The notes under the pieces are model-generated. The model did not search any database and was not told the origin of the DNA. It saw only the letters and a program-made list of their open reading frames with translations. From Amycolatopsis circi (GTDB taxonomy: Bacteria > Actinomycetota > Actinomycetes > Mycobacteriales > Pseudonocardiaceae), in assembly GCF_003385235.1 (NCBI RefSeq), contig NZ_PQIA01000010.1:81966-145965 (forward strand): a DNA stretch of 64,000 nucleotides, given 5' to 3'. Below are positions 1-9,416 of the stretch, piece by piece. Each line of letters starts with the position of its first letter. Position 1 is the first letter of the stretch. The position numbers were made by a program, and so were the translations under genes.

Positions 1-1974
1 TTCTGGCCGTTCGCGGTGTTCAGCCCGGAATGGCAGGCGCTGCGGTACGCCGCCGCGGCCGGCGTCCCGGTGAAGTTCTGCGATCTCCCCGCAGCGCACC
101 AGTTCGCGCTCGGCGAGGAGCGGACCGCGCCCCGCGCCGACCCGCTCGCGGAACTCGCCGCGGCGGGCGGGTACGACGATCCGGAACGCTGGTGGGACGA
201 CTTCGTCGAGTCGCGCCGGGGCGACGAATCGCCGTTCGAGGTGATCGCCGACGCGATGACCGCGCTGCGCGAGGGCGAACGTCCGGACGATCCGCACGAG
301 CAGCGCCGCGAGGCGTACATGCGGAACGTGCTGCGCAAGACCAGGAAAGAAGGCTACGAACGGATCGCCGTGGTCTGCGGCGCCTGGCACGTGCCCGCGC
401 TGGCCGATCCGCTGCCGCCCGCTTCCCAGGACAACTCTGTCCTCAAAGGACTCCCGAAGCGGAAAGTCGTGTGCACGTGGGTCCCGTGGACGCACGGCAG
501 GCTCGCGTCGGTCACCGGCTACGGCGCGGGCGTCCACTCCCCCGGCTGGTACCACCACCTGTTCAGCACCGCCGACGACGTCACCACCCGCTGGCTCACC
601 GCTGTCGCCGGAGTGCTGCGCGAGGAAGACCTGCCCGTCTCGACCGCGCACGTGATCGAAGCGGTGCGGCTGGCCGACACACTGGCCGCGCTGCGCGGCC
701 GGTCGTCCGCCGGACTGGCCGAGGTCGACGCCGCCACCCGCGCGGTCCTCTGCGGAGGCGACGACGTCCAGGCCGACCTGGTCACCCGGCGACTGGTGGT
801 CGGCGAACTGCTCGGCGAGGTGCCCGACAGCGTTCCGCAAGCGCCGCTGGCCGCCGACCTGGTCGCCACCGCCCGGCGGCTCCGGCTCAAGCGCGAACCC
901 CAAGCGCGCGAACTCGACCTGGACCTGCGCACCCCCGGCGGGCTGGACCGCTCCCGCCTGCTGCACCGCCTGCAGATCCTCGGCATCCCCTGGGGCGAGC
1001 CGGAACTGTCCTCGGTGCGGAACAAAGGCACCTTCCGCGAGACCTGGACCCTGTGCTGGGAACCCGGTTTCGAGGTCGACCTGGTCGCGGCCGCCGTACA
1101 CGGAACCACCGTGCCCGCCGCCGCCACCGCGGTCGTGCGCGAAACCGTCGCCGAATCTCCCCCGCTCGCCGACATCACCGCCGCGGTAGAACGCTGCCTC
1201 CTGGCCGATCTGGGCGACGCCCTGCCGGAAACCCTCGCCGCCCTGGACACCCGCGCCGCCGCCGATGCGGACGTCGCGCACCTCATGGCGGCCTTGCCTC
1301 CACTGGCGCGGGCAACCCGCTACGGCGACGTCCGCGGCACCGACACCGCACGGCTGCGAGAAGTCGCCGACCGGATCCTCACCCGAGTCTGCGCCGGTCT
1401 CCCGCCCGCCGTGCACGGCATCGACGAGGAGGCCGCCGCGCAGTTCTGCGAACTGGTCGACGACGTCCACGAAGCCACCGACCTCCTTGGCGACGCCGCC
1501 CGCGACCGCTGGTTCACCGCCCTCGCCCGGCTGTCCGCTCGCGACTCCCTGCCGCCGCTGCTGGCCGGCCGCATCGTGCGCCTCCTGCACGACGCCGACC
1601 TGCTGGACGGCGCAGAGGTCGAACTCCGGCTGGGCCGCATGCTCACCCCCGGCATCGCACCGGCCGACGGCGCGGCCTACGTCGAAGGCTTCTTCTCCGG
1701 CGGCGCACTCCTGCTGGTCCACGACGAACGCATGCTGCGCGTCGTCGACACCTGGCTGACCTCGATCCCGCCGGAAGTCTTCACCGAGATACTTCCCTTG
1801 CTGCGCCGCACTTTCGGTGTCTTCGCCGCTCCCGAGAAACGCGCGATCGGCGAACGCGCCGCCACCCTGTCCGGCACTCGCCGGGTCGAAGCACCGGTCG
1901 CCGAAGACCTGGACGAAATCCGCGCCGCAGCCGCCTTGCCGGTCTTCGCCACCCTCCTGGGAGCCGCCCCGTGA
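1..1974 (+). CDS. DUF5682 family protein, 5' end cut by the window edge
   Basis: The reading frame is open from base 1 (FWPFAVFSPEWQAL), so the GTG at 16 is only an internal codon and the true start lies left of the window. About 657 residues are visible, and the family usually has roughly 50-100 more at the N-terminus. The sequence matches the DUF5682 family (motifs FSPEWQAL near the edge, then VVCGAWHVPAL). No enzymatic activity is established for it. DUF5682 genes usually sit beside a MoxR AAA+ ATPase, a SWIM zinc-finger protein, DUF5691 and a vWA protein, a set proposed to act in chaperone-like or conflict systems. The stop overlaps the next start (GTGA), so the vWA gene downstream is translationally coupled. 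Confidence 0.8.
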   Translation, partial: FWPFAVFSPEWQALRYAAAAGVPVKFCDLPAAHQFALGEERTAPRADPLAELAAAGGYDDPERWWDDFVESRRGDESPFEVIADAMTALREGERPDDPHEQRREAYMRNVLRKTRKEGYERIAVVCGAWHVPALADPLPPASQDNSVLKGLPKRKVVCTWVPWTHGRLASVTGYGAGVHSPGWYHHLFSTADDVTTRWLTAVAGVLREEDLPVSTAHVIEAVRLADTLAALRGRSSAGLAEVDAATRAVLCGGDDVQADLVTRRLVVGELLGEVPDSVPQAPLAADLVATARRLRLKREPQARELDLDLRTPGGLDRSRLLHRLQILGIPWGEPELSSVRNKGTFRETWTLCWEPGFEVDLVAAAVHGTTVPAAATAVVRETVAESPPLADITAAVERCLLADLGDALPETLAALDTRAAADADVAHLMAALPPLARATRYGDVRGTDTARLREVADRILTRVCAGLPPAVHGIDEEAAAQFCELVDDVHEATDLLGDAARDRWFTALARLSARDSLPPLLAGRIVRLLHDADLLDGAEVELRLGRMLTPGIAPADGAAYVEGFFSGGALLLVHDERMLRVVDTWLTSIPPEVFTEILPLLRRTFGVFAAPEKRAIGERAATLSGTRRVEAPVAEDLDEIRAAAALPVFATLLGAAP

Positions 1975-3131
1975 GCGCCGATCCCGAACGCCTCCGCCGC
2001 TGGCGCCTAGTACTGGGCGGAGATTCCGACGGCACCGGCCACGCACTGTCCGAAGGGGACGCTCGCGTCGACAACGTGCTGGCCGCCCTCTACGACGAGC
2101 GCCCCAAGAACTCCCGCAGCAGCGGCGACCGCAGCGGCGGCCTGCAAGCCTCCGCCCCGCGCGTCGCCCGCTGGCTGGGCGACATCCGGAAGTACTTCCC
2201 CGGCTCGGTAGTCCAGATCATGCAACGCGACGCCGTGGACCGGCTGGGCATCACCCGGATGCTGCTGGAACCGGAACTGCTGAGCGCCGTGGAACCGGAC
2301 GTCCACCTCGTCGGAACCCTGCTTTCCCTCAACAACGTTTTGCCGGAGGAGACGAAGGAAACCGCCCGCACCGTAGTGCGCAAGGTCGTCACGGAACTGG
2401 AGGAACGCCTAGCCGAACGCACCCGGGCAGCGGTGCGCGGCGCCCTGGACCGCGCGGCCCGCACCCAACGTCCGCGTGGCGCGGACATCGACTGGGACCG
2501 CACAGTCCGCCGGAACCTGAAACACTATTCCCCCCAGCTGAAAACCATTGTGCCCGAACAGCTTTTCGGCTTCGGCCGCCGGGAACAAAGCGTCAAGCGG
2601 GACGTGATACTTGCTGTCGACCAGTCCGGCTCGATGGCAGAATCCGTGGTGTACTCGGGTGTCTTCGGTGCAGCCCTGGCCTCGATGCGCGCGCTGAGCA
2701 CGAAATTCGTCGCCTTCGACACCGCGGTAGCCGACCTGTCCGACCACCTGGACGACCCCGTCGACGTCCTGTTCGGCACCCAGTTAGGCGGCGGCACCGA
2801 CATCAACCGCGCCTTGGCGTACTGCCAAGGACTGGTGGAGCGCCCCGAGCAAACGCTGTTGGTGCTGATCAGCGACCTGTACGAAGGCGGAGTGCGAGAC
2901 GACCTGCTGCGCCGAGTCGCAGACCTGGTCGGGTCCGGGGTGCAGGTGGTCACGCTGCTGGCGCTGTCGGACTCCGGAGCGCCGTTCTACGACCACGAGA
3001 ACGCGGCCGCGCTCAATGAGCGGGGAGTGCCCGCTTTCGCCTGCACGCCGGATCTTTTCCCGGACCTGATGGCAGCCGCACTCCGAAGGGAGGACTTGAG
3101 CCGCTGGGCGGCCGCAGCGACCGCGCAATGA
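1971..3131 (+). CDS. vWA domain protein of the MoxR/DUF5682 operon
   Basis: 386 residues starting with GTG at 1971, whose GTGA overlaps the stop of the DUF5682 gene. The N-terminal half (about 1-205) is helical and charged. The C-terminal half is a von Willebrand factor A domain with an intact MIDAS: DQSGS at residues 217-221 and GGGTD around 273-277. vWA proteins next to MoxR-type AAA+ ATPases are thought to present substrates or metal ions to the ATPase. The upstream partners expected in such operons (MoxR ATPase, DUF5691, SWIM protein) would lie left of the window. This looks like the last gene of the operon because the next gene runs the other way after 400 bases. The family call is firm; the cellular role is unknown. 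Confidence 0.85.
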   Translation: MSADPERLRRWRLVLGGDSDGTGHALSEGDARVDNVLAALYDERPKNSRSSGDRSGGLQASAPRVARWLGDIRKYFPGSVVQIMQRDAVDRLGITRMLLEPELLSAVEPDVHLVGTLLSLNNVLPEETKETARTVVRKVVTELEERLAERTRAAVRGALDRAARTQRPRGADIDWDRTVRRNLKHYSPQLKTIVPEQLFGFGRREQSVKRDVILAVDQSGSMAESVVYSGVFGAALASMRALSTKFVAFDTAVADLSDHLDDPVDVLFGTQLGGGTDINRALAYCQGLVERPEQTLLVLISDLYEGGVRDDLLRRVADLVGSGVQVVTLLALSDSGAPFYDHENAAALNERGVPAFACTPDLFPDLMAAALRREDLSRWAAAATAQ

Positions 3132-3534
3132 CCCGGAACGCCACGGCCGGGTTCGCAGGGAGCGATTCGCCCTGGCGCGGACTGGGACGCGAGGCGGAAA
3201 TGCCGGTGGCGCTCCGCGGGATCCGGCCGCCGAAGCTTTGTCTTCTGCGCGCGGTTCCGTCGATGCCGCTTGGCTGATGGGTGCCTTTCGTGCTCCGCCG
3301 ACGGACGTCGGGCCGCCGCTTGGCCTCATCCGCAGGCTTCCGTGCCCTGTGCTGCCCTGCCGAACGGAATGCGTTGCCCGGCCCGGATTTCAGCCCTGCG
3401 ATGAAGCGGGCACCAGACTCGCCCACCACTCGCCAGAACAAGCCGGCCAGGACCGGCCCGAAGGATCTCGGCATGACTGAGGCGGCTCACCGTCAAACCG
3501 GCACGAAAGCCAGCCACAAACCCAAATCCGCACG
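3132..3534. other. Intergenic stretch, no supported gene
   Basis: About 400 bases between the 3' ends of two convergent genes. Short open frames exist here on both strands (for example 3238-3480), but they lack a ribosome binding site, a recognisable protein or consistent third-position G/C. I see no clear terminator hairpin or repeat of the families found elsewhere in the window. Confidence 0.5.
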
Positions 3535-5001
<1,467 letters not shown>

Positions 5002-5061
5002 AGATTCCTCCTGCGAGAGACGACCCCGCACACCTTACGGCCGGAGCCGCCTCAAGTGGGG

Positions 5062-5100
5062 CCCCGCCGGGCCAGGCCGGGAACCACCGGCCCGGCGGGG
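5062..5100 (-). terminator. Strong hairpin after the PL8 lyase gene
   Basis: Perfect 12-bp arms CCCCGCCGGGCC (5062-5073) and GGCCCGGCGGGG (5089-5100) around a 15-base loop, ten bases beyond the stop of the minus-strand gene at 5111. No long T run follows, as is common in high-GC actinobacteria. Confidence 0.75.
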
Positions 5101-5110
5101 AAAACCGTGC

Positions 5111-7429
5111 TCACCGCAGGGAAACGACTTTCGTGGCGCCGAAGGTGTCCTTGAGGGGAACCTCCACCGTGCGCCGCCGCACCGTCACGCGGACGCTGTC
5201 CTGCAGCTGCGTCGGGTCGGAAACAGCGAGGCTGGTCCGGCCGAGCGCCACCGAAGCGGGGCCTGAGACGGATACTTCGTCCACGGTACCCGCACTGTAG
5301 AAGTTTGCGAGCAGTGTGTTATCCCACAGCCGCAAGGCCTGGACAGCGGCCGTGTTCGCCCGGACGCGCCACGAGAGCACCGACGCGACGGTCCCCATCA
5401 CCGACGCTCCGGGCAAAACGGCGTACGCGTACTTCGCATCCGCCAGCTTCGCGCCGTGCTCGATCACCAGCTTTTGGTACCGCCGCGTGTTCGGCGTCGT
5501 GGTGCCCTTGGTGTTGGCGCCGGTGTCGACGTCGCGCCACGCGCCGGTCCGGTCTTCGCGCAGTGCGGTGACCTCGGCGTTGTCGAGCAGGACGTACCCG
5601 CCGACGCGGTCGAGGTGCAGCCAGCGCGGCCGGTGCAGCGCAGCCGAATCGCCGACGACACGCGCGTCGGCCAGCAGCGTGCCGCGTCCGTTTTCGCCGA
5701 GGTTGCGGTTTTCGATCGTGGTCCGGACCGCTTGCCCGGACGTGTCGGTGATCCCCGCGCCGAGGCAGACGATGCCCGCTGGAGTGAAGAACCACGACTT
5801 CTTCGCCGTCAGTGAACCGTCTTCGGAGACGAAATCCATCGCGTACGCGCCGTGCCGGGCGTCCCAGCGCACGCCGCCGACGTGCGCTTTCGTCGTCAAC
5901 GGCGTCGCCGCCAGCGGTCCCGGCGGACCGGCCTTCGCGGTGGTGCCGGGCAGCAGGGACGGATCGACGGTCGGCCAATAGGCGTCCGAGTAGTGGCCTT
6001 TCGCGTTGGGAAGGAACAGATACAGCACACCGTCGCCGACGTGCCAGCCGTGCAGGTTCATCCCGTTGATCGACTCGTACCGCGAGATCCGCGTGGAGCC
6101 GACGCCGAGCGACGCGGACCAGCCCTCGGTCACGTGCACCATCCGGTCCTGCTGGCCGAAGATCCGGTGCGTCGCGACGATCGGCGCGGGCCGCACGCGT
6201 CCGGCGAGCATGTCCTGGGCGAACTCGATGCCCGGCGTGGCGACGAGGTCCGGCCCCGGCGCGAACCGTTCGGGATCGGGGATTTCCAGGAACGGCGCGT
6301 ACGTGCCTTCCTTGATCCACTTCGCAGCGAGGCCGGACAGTTCGGTCTTCACGGTTCCGGTCGCCGACCGCGCCAGGATCAAAGTCGCGACGGTCAGCTG
6401 ATGTCCGATGTCGTGCGCGGTTTCGCCTTGGCGCGACAGCATCCGCCCGCGCACCGGCTCCATCAGCGCGCCCGCGTAGACGAACGGCGCGAACGTGTCG
6501 CCGACCAGCGCGTACACCTTCTGCTTGAGGTCGTCCGGCAGCGCGTACTCGGTGCCTTCGGTGACGTGGATCGTCCCGGCGAGCGCGGTCAGCAGGACGA
6601 TGCCGTAGTGGCCGGGGTACGGGATGGTGTCGTGCTGGATGAACGAGCCGTCGGCGTGGAAGCCGTCGCCCGCCGCGCGGTCCAGCTTCGCCAGGACACT
6701 GGCCGCTCCCCCGCCGGCGACGTCGGTGATCGCGTCGATGCCGGTGCGGATCCACGCGGTGTCGCCGGTCAGCGCGCCGGACACGATCGAGATCAGCGCC
6801 TTGTCCGCCCGGTTCGCACCGGTTTCGACGACCTTCGGGTTGTTCGCGCGCAGATTCGGATTTCCGACGAACCGCTTGACCGGGCTGACGTACCGCGCCA
6901 GCTCGTCGGCGGTCAGCTGGTCGGCGACCGTGACGAGGGTGTGCAGCAGGTAGTACGGCACGCCGATCTCGTAGGTGTACCAGTTCCCGATCTCGCCGAC
7001 CTGGGGGTTGTACTGGCTGGTGTAGATCAGCTCCAGCGCCTTTTTGATCCTGTCGAGCACCTTCGGGTCACCGGACAGCGTGCTGCCGGGTGTCCCCCAG
7101 TCGACGGCGATCGCGCGCAGCCGGGCGTACATCGACGTGGTGTAGTCGCTGCCGGGGCCGAGCGGGAGGTCGGTCCACAGTGGACCGTTTCCGGAGACCG
7201 TCATGCTGTCGTAGTACGACTTCGCGACTCGGCCGAGGTTCTTCAAGGCGGCCGAGCGTTCCGGCGACGGACGGTTGATGCCTGTCTGCAGCTCGCGGTA
7301 GCCAGCCACGATGCTCTTCAACGGATCAGCGGAAGGTGCGGCGAAGGCCGGGCGCGCGGTGCCGACCAGCGCGGCCGACGCGGCGGCGATGGCACCGCCA
7401 CGCAGTGCGGTTCTGCGGTTCACGGGCAT
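5111..7429 (-). CDS. Secreted polysaccharide lyase family 8 (hyaluronate/chondroitin/xanthan lyase type)
   Basis: 772 residues. ATG at 7429 follows GGGAGG at a good distance and opens a twin-arginine signal (NRRTALRGG, residues 4-12, then an Ala-rich stretch, likely cleavage near AFA-AP at 30/31). The catalytic helical-barrel motifs of PL8 are present: NWYTYEIGVP (149-158), TGANR with the catalytic Asn near 206, GSFIQHD with His 266, Tyr 275 in PGHYG, and an Arg pair near 327-329. PL8 enzymes cleave uronate-containing glycans by beta-elimination, releasing unsaturated uronyl oligosaccharides. The next genes upstream in the same direction oxidise uronates to 2-oxoglutarate, so this lyase probably supplies their substrate. 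Whether it cuts hyaluronan, chondroitin or xanthan is not decidable here. Confidence 0.88.
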   Translation of the reverse strand: MPVNRRTALRGGAIAAASAALVGTARPAFAAPSADPLKSIVAGYRELQTGINRPSPERSAALKNLGRVAKSYYDSMTVSGNGPLWTDLPLGPGSDYTTSMYARLRAIAVDWGTPGSTLSGDPKVLDRIKKALELIYTSQYNPQVGEIGNWYTYEIGVPYYLLHTLVTVADQLTADELARYVSPVKRFVGNPNLRANNPKVVETGANRADKALISIVSGALTGDTAWIRTGIDAITDVAGGGAASVLAKLDRAAGDGFHADGSFIQHDTIPYPGHYGIVLLTALAGTIHVTEGTEYALPDDLKQKVYALVGDTFAPFVYAGALMEPVRGRMLSRQGETAHDIGHQLTVATLILARSATGTVKTELSGLAAKWIKEGTYAPFLEIPDPERFAPGPDLVATPGIEFAQDMLAGRVRPAPIVATHRIFGQQDRMVHVTEGWSASLGVGSTRISRYESINGMNLHGWHVGDGVLYLFLPNAKGHYSDAYWPTVDPSLLPGTTAKAGPPGPLAATPLTTKAHVGGVRWDARHGAYAMDFVSEDGSLTAKKSWFFTPAGIVCLGAGITDTSGQAVRTTIENRNLGENGRGTLLADARVVGDSAALHRPRWLHLDRVGGYVLLDNAEVTALREDRTGAWRDVDTGANTKGTTTPNTRRYQKLVIEHGAKLADAKYAYAVLPGASVMGTVASVLSWRVRANTAAVQALRLWDNTLLANFYSAGTVDEVSVSGPASVALGRTSLAVSDPTQLQDSVRVTVRRRTVEVPLKDTFGATKVVSLR

Positions 7430-7455
7430 GACGGTGCCTCCCAGTGGGGTTGGTT

Positions 7456-7495
7456 GTGAGTGGCGATCCCGGTTAGAACCGGGATCGCCACTCAC
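7456..7495. repeat. Palindromic element, family A, copy 1
   Basis: Perfect 19-bp arms (GTGAGTGGCGATCCCGGTT at 7456-7474 and its complement at 7477-7495) with a two-base centre, lying between the stop of the aldehyde dehydrogenase (7508) and the start of the PL8 gene (7429). It shares the GTGAGTG ends and the CGGTT/AACCG centre with copies at 13704 and 46151. It may act as a terminator separating the two genes. Confidence 0.8.
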
Positions 7496-7507
7496 GAGGG
7501 GGTCTGC

Positions 7508-8962
7508 TCAGCGCGCTCCGTCGACCCGGCGCGGCAGCTGCCACGGGTTCGCTTCCTGCAGGGCTTCCGGCAGCAGCGCGTCCGGGAAGCTCTGCCACGC
7601 CACCGGGCGGAGGAAGCGTTCGATCGCGGCGGTGCCGACCGAGGTCGTGGTCGGCGCGGTGGTCGCCGGGTACGGGCCGCCGTGCTGCTGCGCCCAGCTG
7701 ACCGTGACGCCGGTCGGCCAGTCGTTCCACAGCAGCCGTCCGGCCAGCCGGGTCAGCGAAGGCAGCAGCGGACGCACGAAGTCGGCGTCGCTCTCCTCGC
7801 CTTGGACCGTCGCGGTGAGACCGGGTTCGAGGCTGTCGAGCACCTCGACCAGTTCGGCCTGGTCGGAGTAGGTGACGATCAGCGACGCGGGCCCGAAGTG
7901 CTCCTCGCGGACAGCCTCGCCGCCGACCAGGAATTCCTTCGCGGTGGTCGCCAGCAGCGAAGGCGTGAACGCGTCGCCGTCCTGTGCGCCTTCCACGACC
8001 GACTCGACGCCGGACACCGCGCGCAGGTCCGCAAGCTTCTGTGCGAACCCTGCCGCGATGCGGTCGTTCAGCATTTCCTGCTGCGCCACCGCGCTGACGG
8101 CTTCGCGCAGAGTGTCGTCCAGCTCGTGGCCCTCGGGCAGGAACAGCAGGCCCGGCTTGGTGCAGAACTGGCCCGCGCCAAGGCTGAACGACCCGGCGTA
8201 GCCCTTCGCCACCGCTTCCCCGCGCGCCGCGACCGCACCCGGCGTGACGACGACCGGGTTGACGCTGCCCAGCTCGCCGTAGAACGGAATCGGCGTCGGC
8301 CGCGACACCGCGATGTCGAACAGCGCCCGCCCGCCCGGCACGGAACCGGTGAACGCGGCGGCGGAAATCCGCGGGTCCTTGAGCGCTGTGACGCCCTGCT
8401 CGACCCCGTGGATCACCGCGAACGCACCCTCCGGCGCACCCGCATCCGTCAGCGCCTGCGCGACGATCTCGCCGGTCCGCGTCGAAAGCTCTTCGTGGCC
8501 CGGGTGCGCTTTGAGCACCACCGGACAGCCGGATGCCAGTGCCGAAGCGGTGTCGCCGCCCGCGACGCTGAACGCGAACGGGAAGTTGCTCGCGGCGAAC
8601 ACCAGCACCGGCCCGATCGGCACGAGCACCCGGCGCAGGTCCGGACGGGCGCCCATCGGCCAGGCCGGGTCGGCGTGGTCGACGGTCGCGCCCAGGAATT
8701 CGCCGTCCCGCAGCACTTCGCCGAACAGCCGCAGCTGGAACGTGGTGCGCGCGAGTTCGCCCTTCAACCGCGGCGCGGCAGGGAGACGGGTTTCCTGGTG
8801 CGCCAATGGGATCAGCTCTTCGGCAGCGGCGTCGAGCGCGTCCGCAGCGGCGGCCAGCCAGCGCGCCCGCTCGGCAGGCGTGCTTTCGGCGAACGGCCGG
8901 GCGGCTGCCGCGGCGGCGGCCAGGACGCTTTCGAGTTCCGTGGCGGAAGTTTCGCGGCTCAA
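7508..8962 (-). CDS. 2,5-dioxovalerate (2-oxoglutarate semialdehyde) dehydrogenase
   Basis: 484 residues. TTG at 8962 is chosen because GAGGAG lies five bases upstream and the frame begins MSRETSATELESV. It is an aldehyde dehydrogenase with SNFPFAFS near 125, catalytic Glu 230 (YGELGSVNP) and Cys 267 (GAGQFCTKPG). This sub-pattern is typical of 2-oxoglutarate semialdehyde dehydrogenases, which oxidise the last intermediate of glucarate/galactarate breakdown with NAD(P)+. The context agrees: glucarate dehydratase and KdgD lie upstream in the same direction. Its start region has been copied three times just upstream (8963-9416), so the gene now sits behind a string of truncated copies of its own beginning. 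Confidence 0.88.
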   Translation of the reverse strand: MSRETSATELESVLAAAAAAARPFAESTPAERARWLAAAADALDAAAEELIPLAHQETRLPAAPRLKGELARTTFQLRLFGEVLRDGEFLGATVDHADPAWPMGARPDLRRVLVPIGPVLVFAASNFPFAFSVAGGDTASALASGCPVVLKAHPGHEELSTRTGEIVAQALTDAGAPEGAFAVIHGVEQGVTALKDPRISAAAFTGSVPGGRALFDIAVSRPTPIPFYGELGSVNPVVVTPGAVAARGEAVAKGYAGSFSLGAGQFCTKPGLLFLPEGHELDDTLREAVSAVAQQEMLNDRIAAGFAQKLADLRAVSGVESVVEGAQDGDAFTPSLLATTAKEFLVGGEAVREEHFGPASLIVTYSDQAELVEVLDSLEPGLTATVQGEESDADFVRPLLPSLTRLAGRLLWNDWPTGVTVSWAQQHGGPYPATTAPTTTSVGTAAIERFLRPVAWQSFPDALLPEALQEANPWQLPRRVDGAR

Positions 8963-8984
8963 TGGATCTCCTCGTCAAACAAGT

Positions 8985-9119
8985 TCAGTACGCCAAGTGC
9001 GCGGGAGCGGCCAGCCGCTCGGCACGGTCGGCCGGAGCACTTCCGACGAACGGCCCGGCAGCCGTCGCAGTGGCGGCCAGGACGCTTTCCAGTTCCGTCG
9101 CAGAAGTTACGCGGCTCAA
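8985..9119 (-). pseudogene. Truncated dehydrogenase minigene, copy nearest the intact gene
   Basis: TTG at 9119 preceded by GAGGAG. The 44-codon frame starts MSRVTSATELESVLAATATA and ends PAHLAY-stop, so an aldehyde dehydrogenase N-terminus is joined in frame to the C-terminal tail of the neighbouring gene. It cannot fold as a dehydrogenase. The frame and ribosome site are intact, so it may still be translated as a small peptide. Confidence 0.6.
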
Positions 9120-9274
9120 CAGATCTCCTCAGACAAGCTCAGGACCCCAAGTGCACGGGCAGCGGCCAGCCACTCGGCACGGTCGGCCGGAGCACTTCCG
9201 ACGAACGGCCCGGCAGCCGTCGCAGTGGCGGCCAGGACGCTTTCGAGTTCCGTGGCGGAAGTTTCGCGGCTCAA
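9116..9274 (-). pseudogene. Truncated dehydrogenase minigene, middle copy
   Basis: TTG at 9274 opens a 52-codon frame beginning MSRETSATELESVL. It continues past the position of the ancestral stop because of small changes and ends at TGA inside TTGA, overlapping the start of the next minigene at 9119. Its ribosome site reads GATGAG instead of GAGGAG. Confidence 0.55.
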
Positions 9275-9286
9275 TGGATCTCATCG

Positions 9287-9394
9287 TCAAACAAGTTCAG
9301 TACGCCAGGTGCACGGCGGCGGCCAGCCACTCAGACCGGTCGACCGGGCGGCCAAGACGCTCCCCAGTTCCGTGGCAGAAGCTTCGCGGCTCAA
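9287..9394 (-). pseudogene. Truncated dehydrogenase minigene, distal copy with 35-base deletion
   Basis: TTG at 9394 behind GAGGAG opens a 35-codon frame starting MSREASATELGSVLAA. A deletion of 35 bases relative to the other copies shifts the frame, so the end is unrelated to the others. It is the copy next to the 9417-10565 gene. Confidence 0.5.
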
Positions 9395-9416
9395 AGGATC
9401 TCCTCGTCAAACAAGT

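Larger units (their letters stand above)
8963..9416 (-). repeat. Three tandem copies of the gene junction before the aldehyde dehydrogenase
   Basis: The stretch consists of three head-to-tail units of 157, 155 and 120 bases (8963-9119, 9120-9274, 9275-9394) plus the native spacer to 9416. Read on the minus strand, each unit holds the last codons of the 9417-10565 gene (like AHLAS-stop), the short spacer ACTTGTTTGACGAGGAGATC with its ribosome site, and about 110 bases of the dehydrogenase start (SREXSATELXSVLAA). The join falls at CTGGCCG, which occurs both in the dehydrogenase N-terminus and near the 3' end of the upstream gene. The units have diverged by substitutions and one 35-base deletion. 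Confidence 0.9.

Noticed and set aside
30..1970. Long open frame overlapping the DUF5682 gene in another frame
   Set aside because: Arg/Pro-rich translation typical of a high-GC shadow; only the last part, from 1971, is the real vWA gene.
8963..9416. Repeat array considered as a CRISPR or integron
   Set aside because: Units are 120-157 bases without unique spacers and are copies of the flanking coding sequence.
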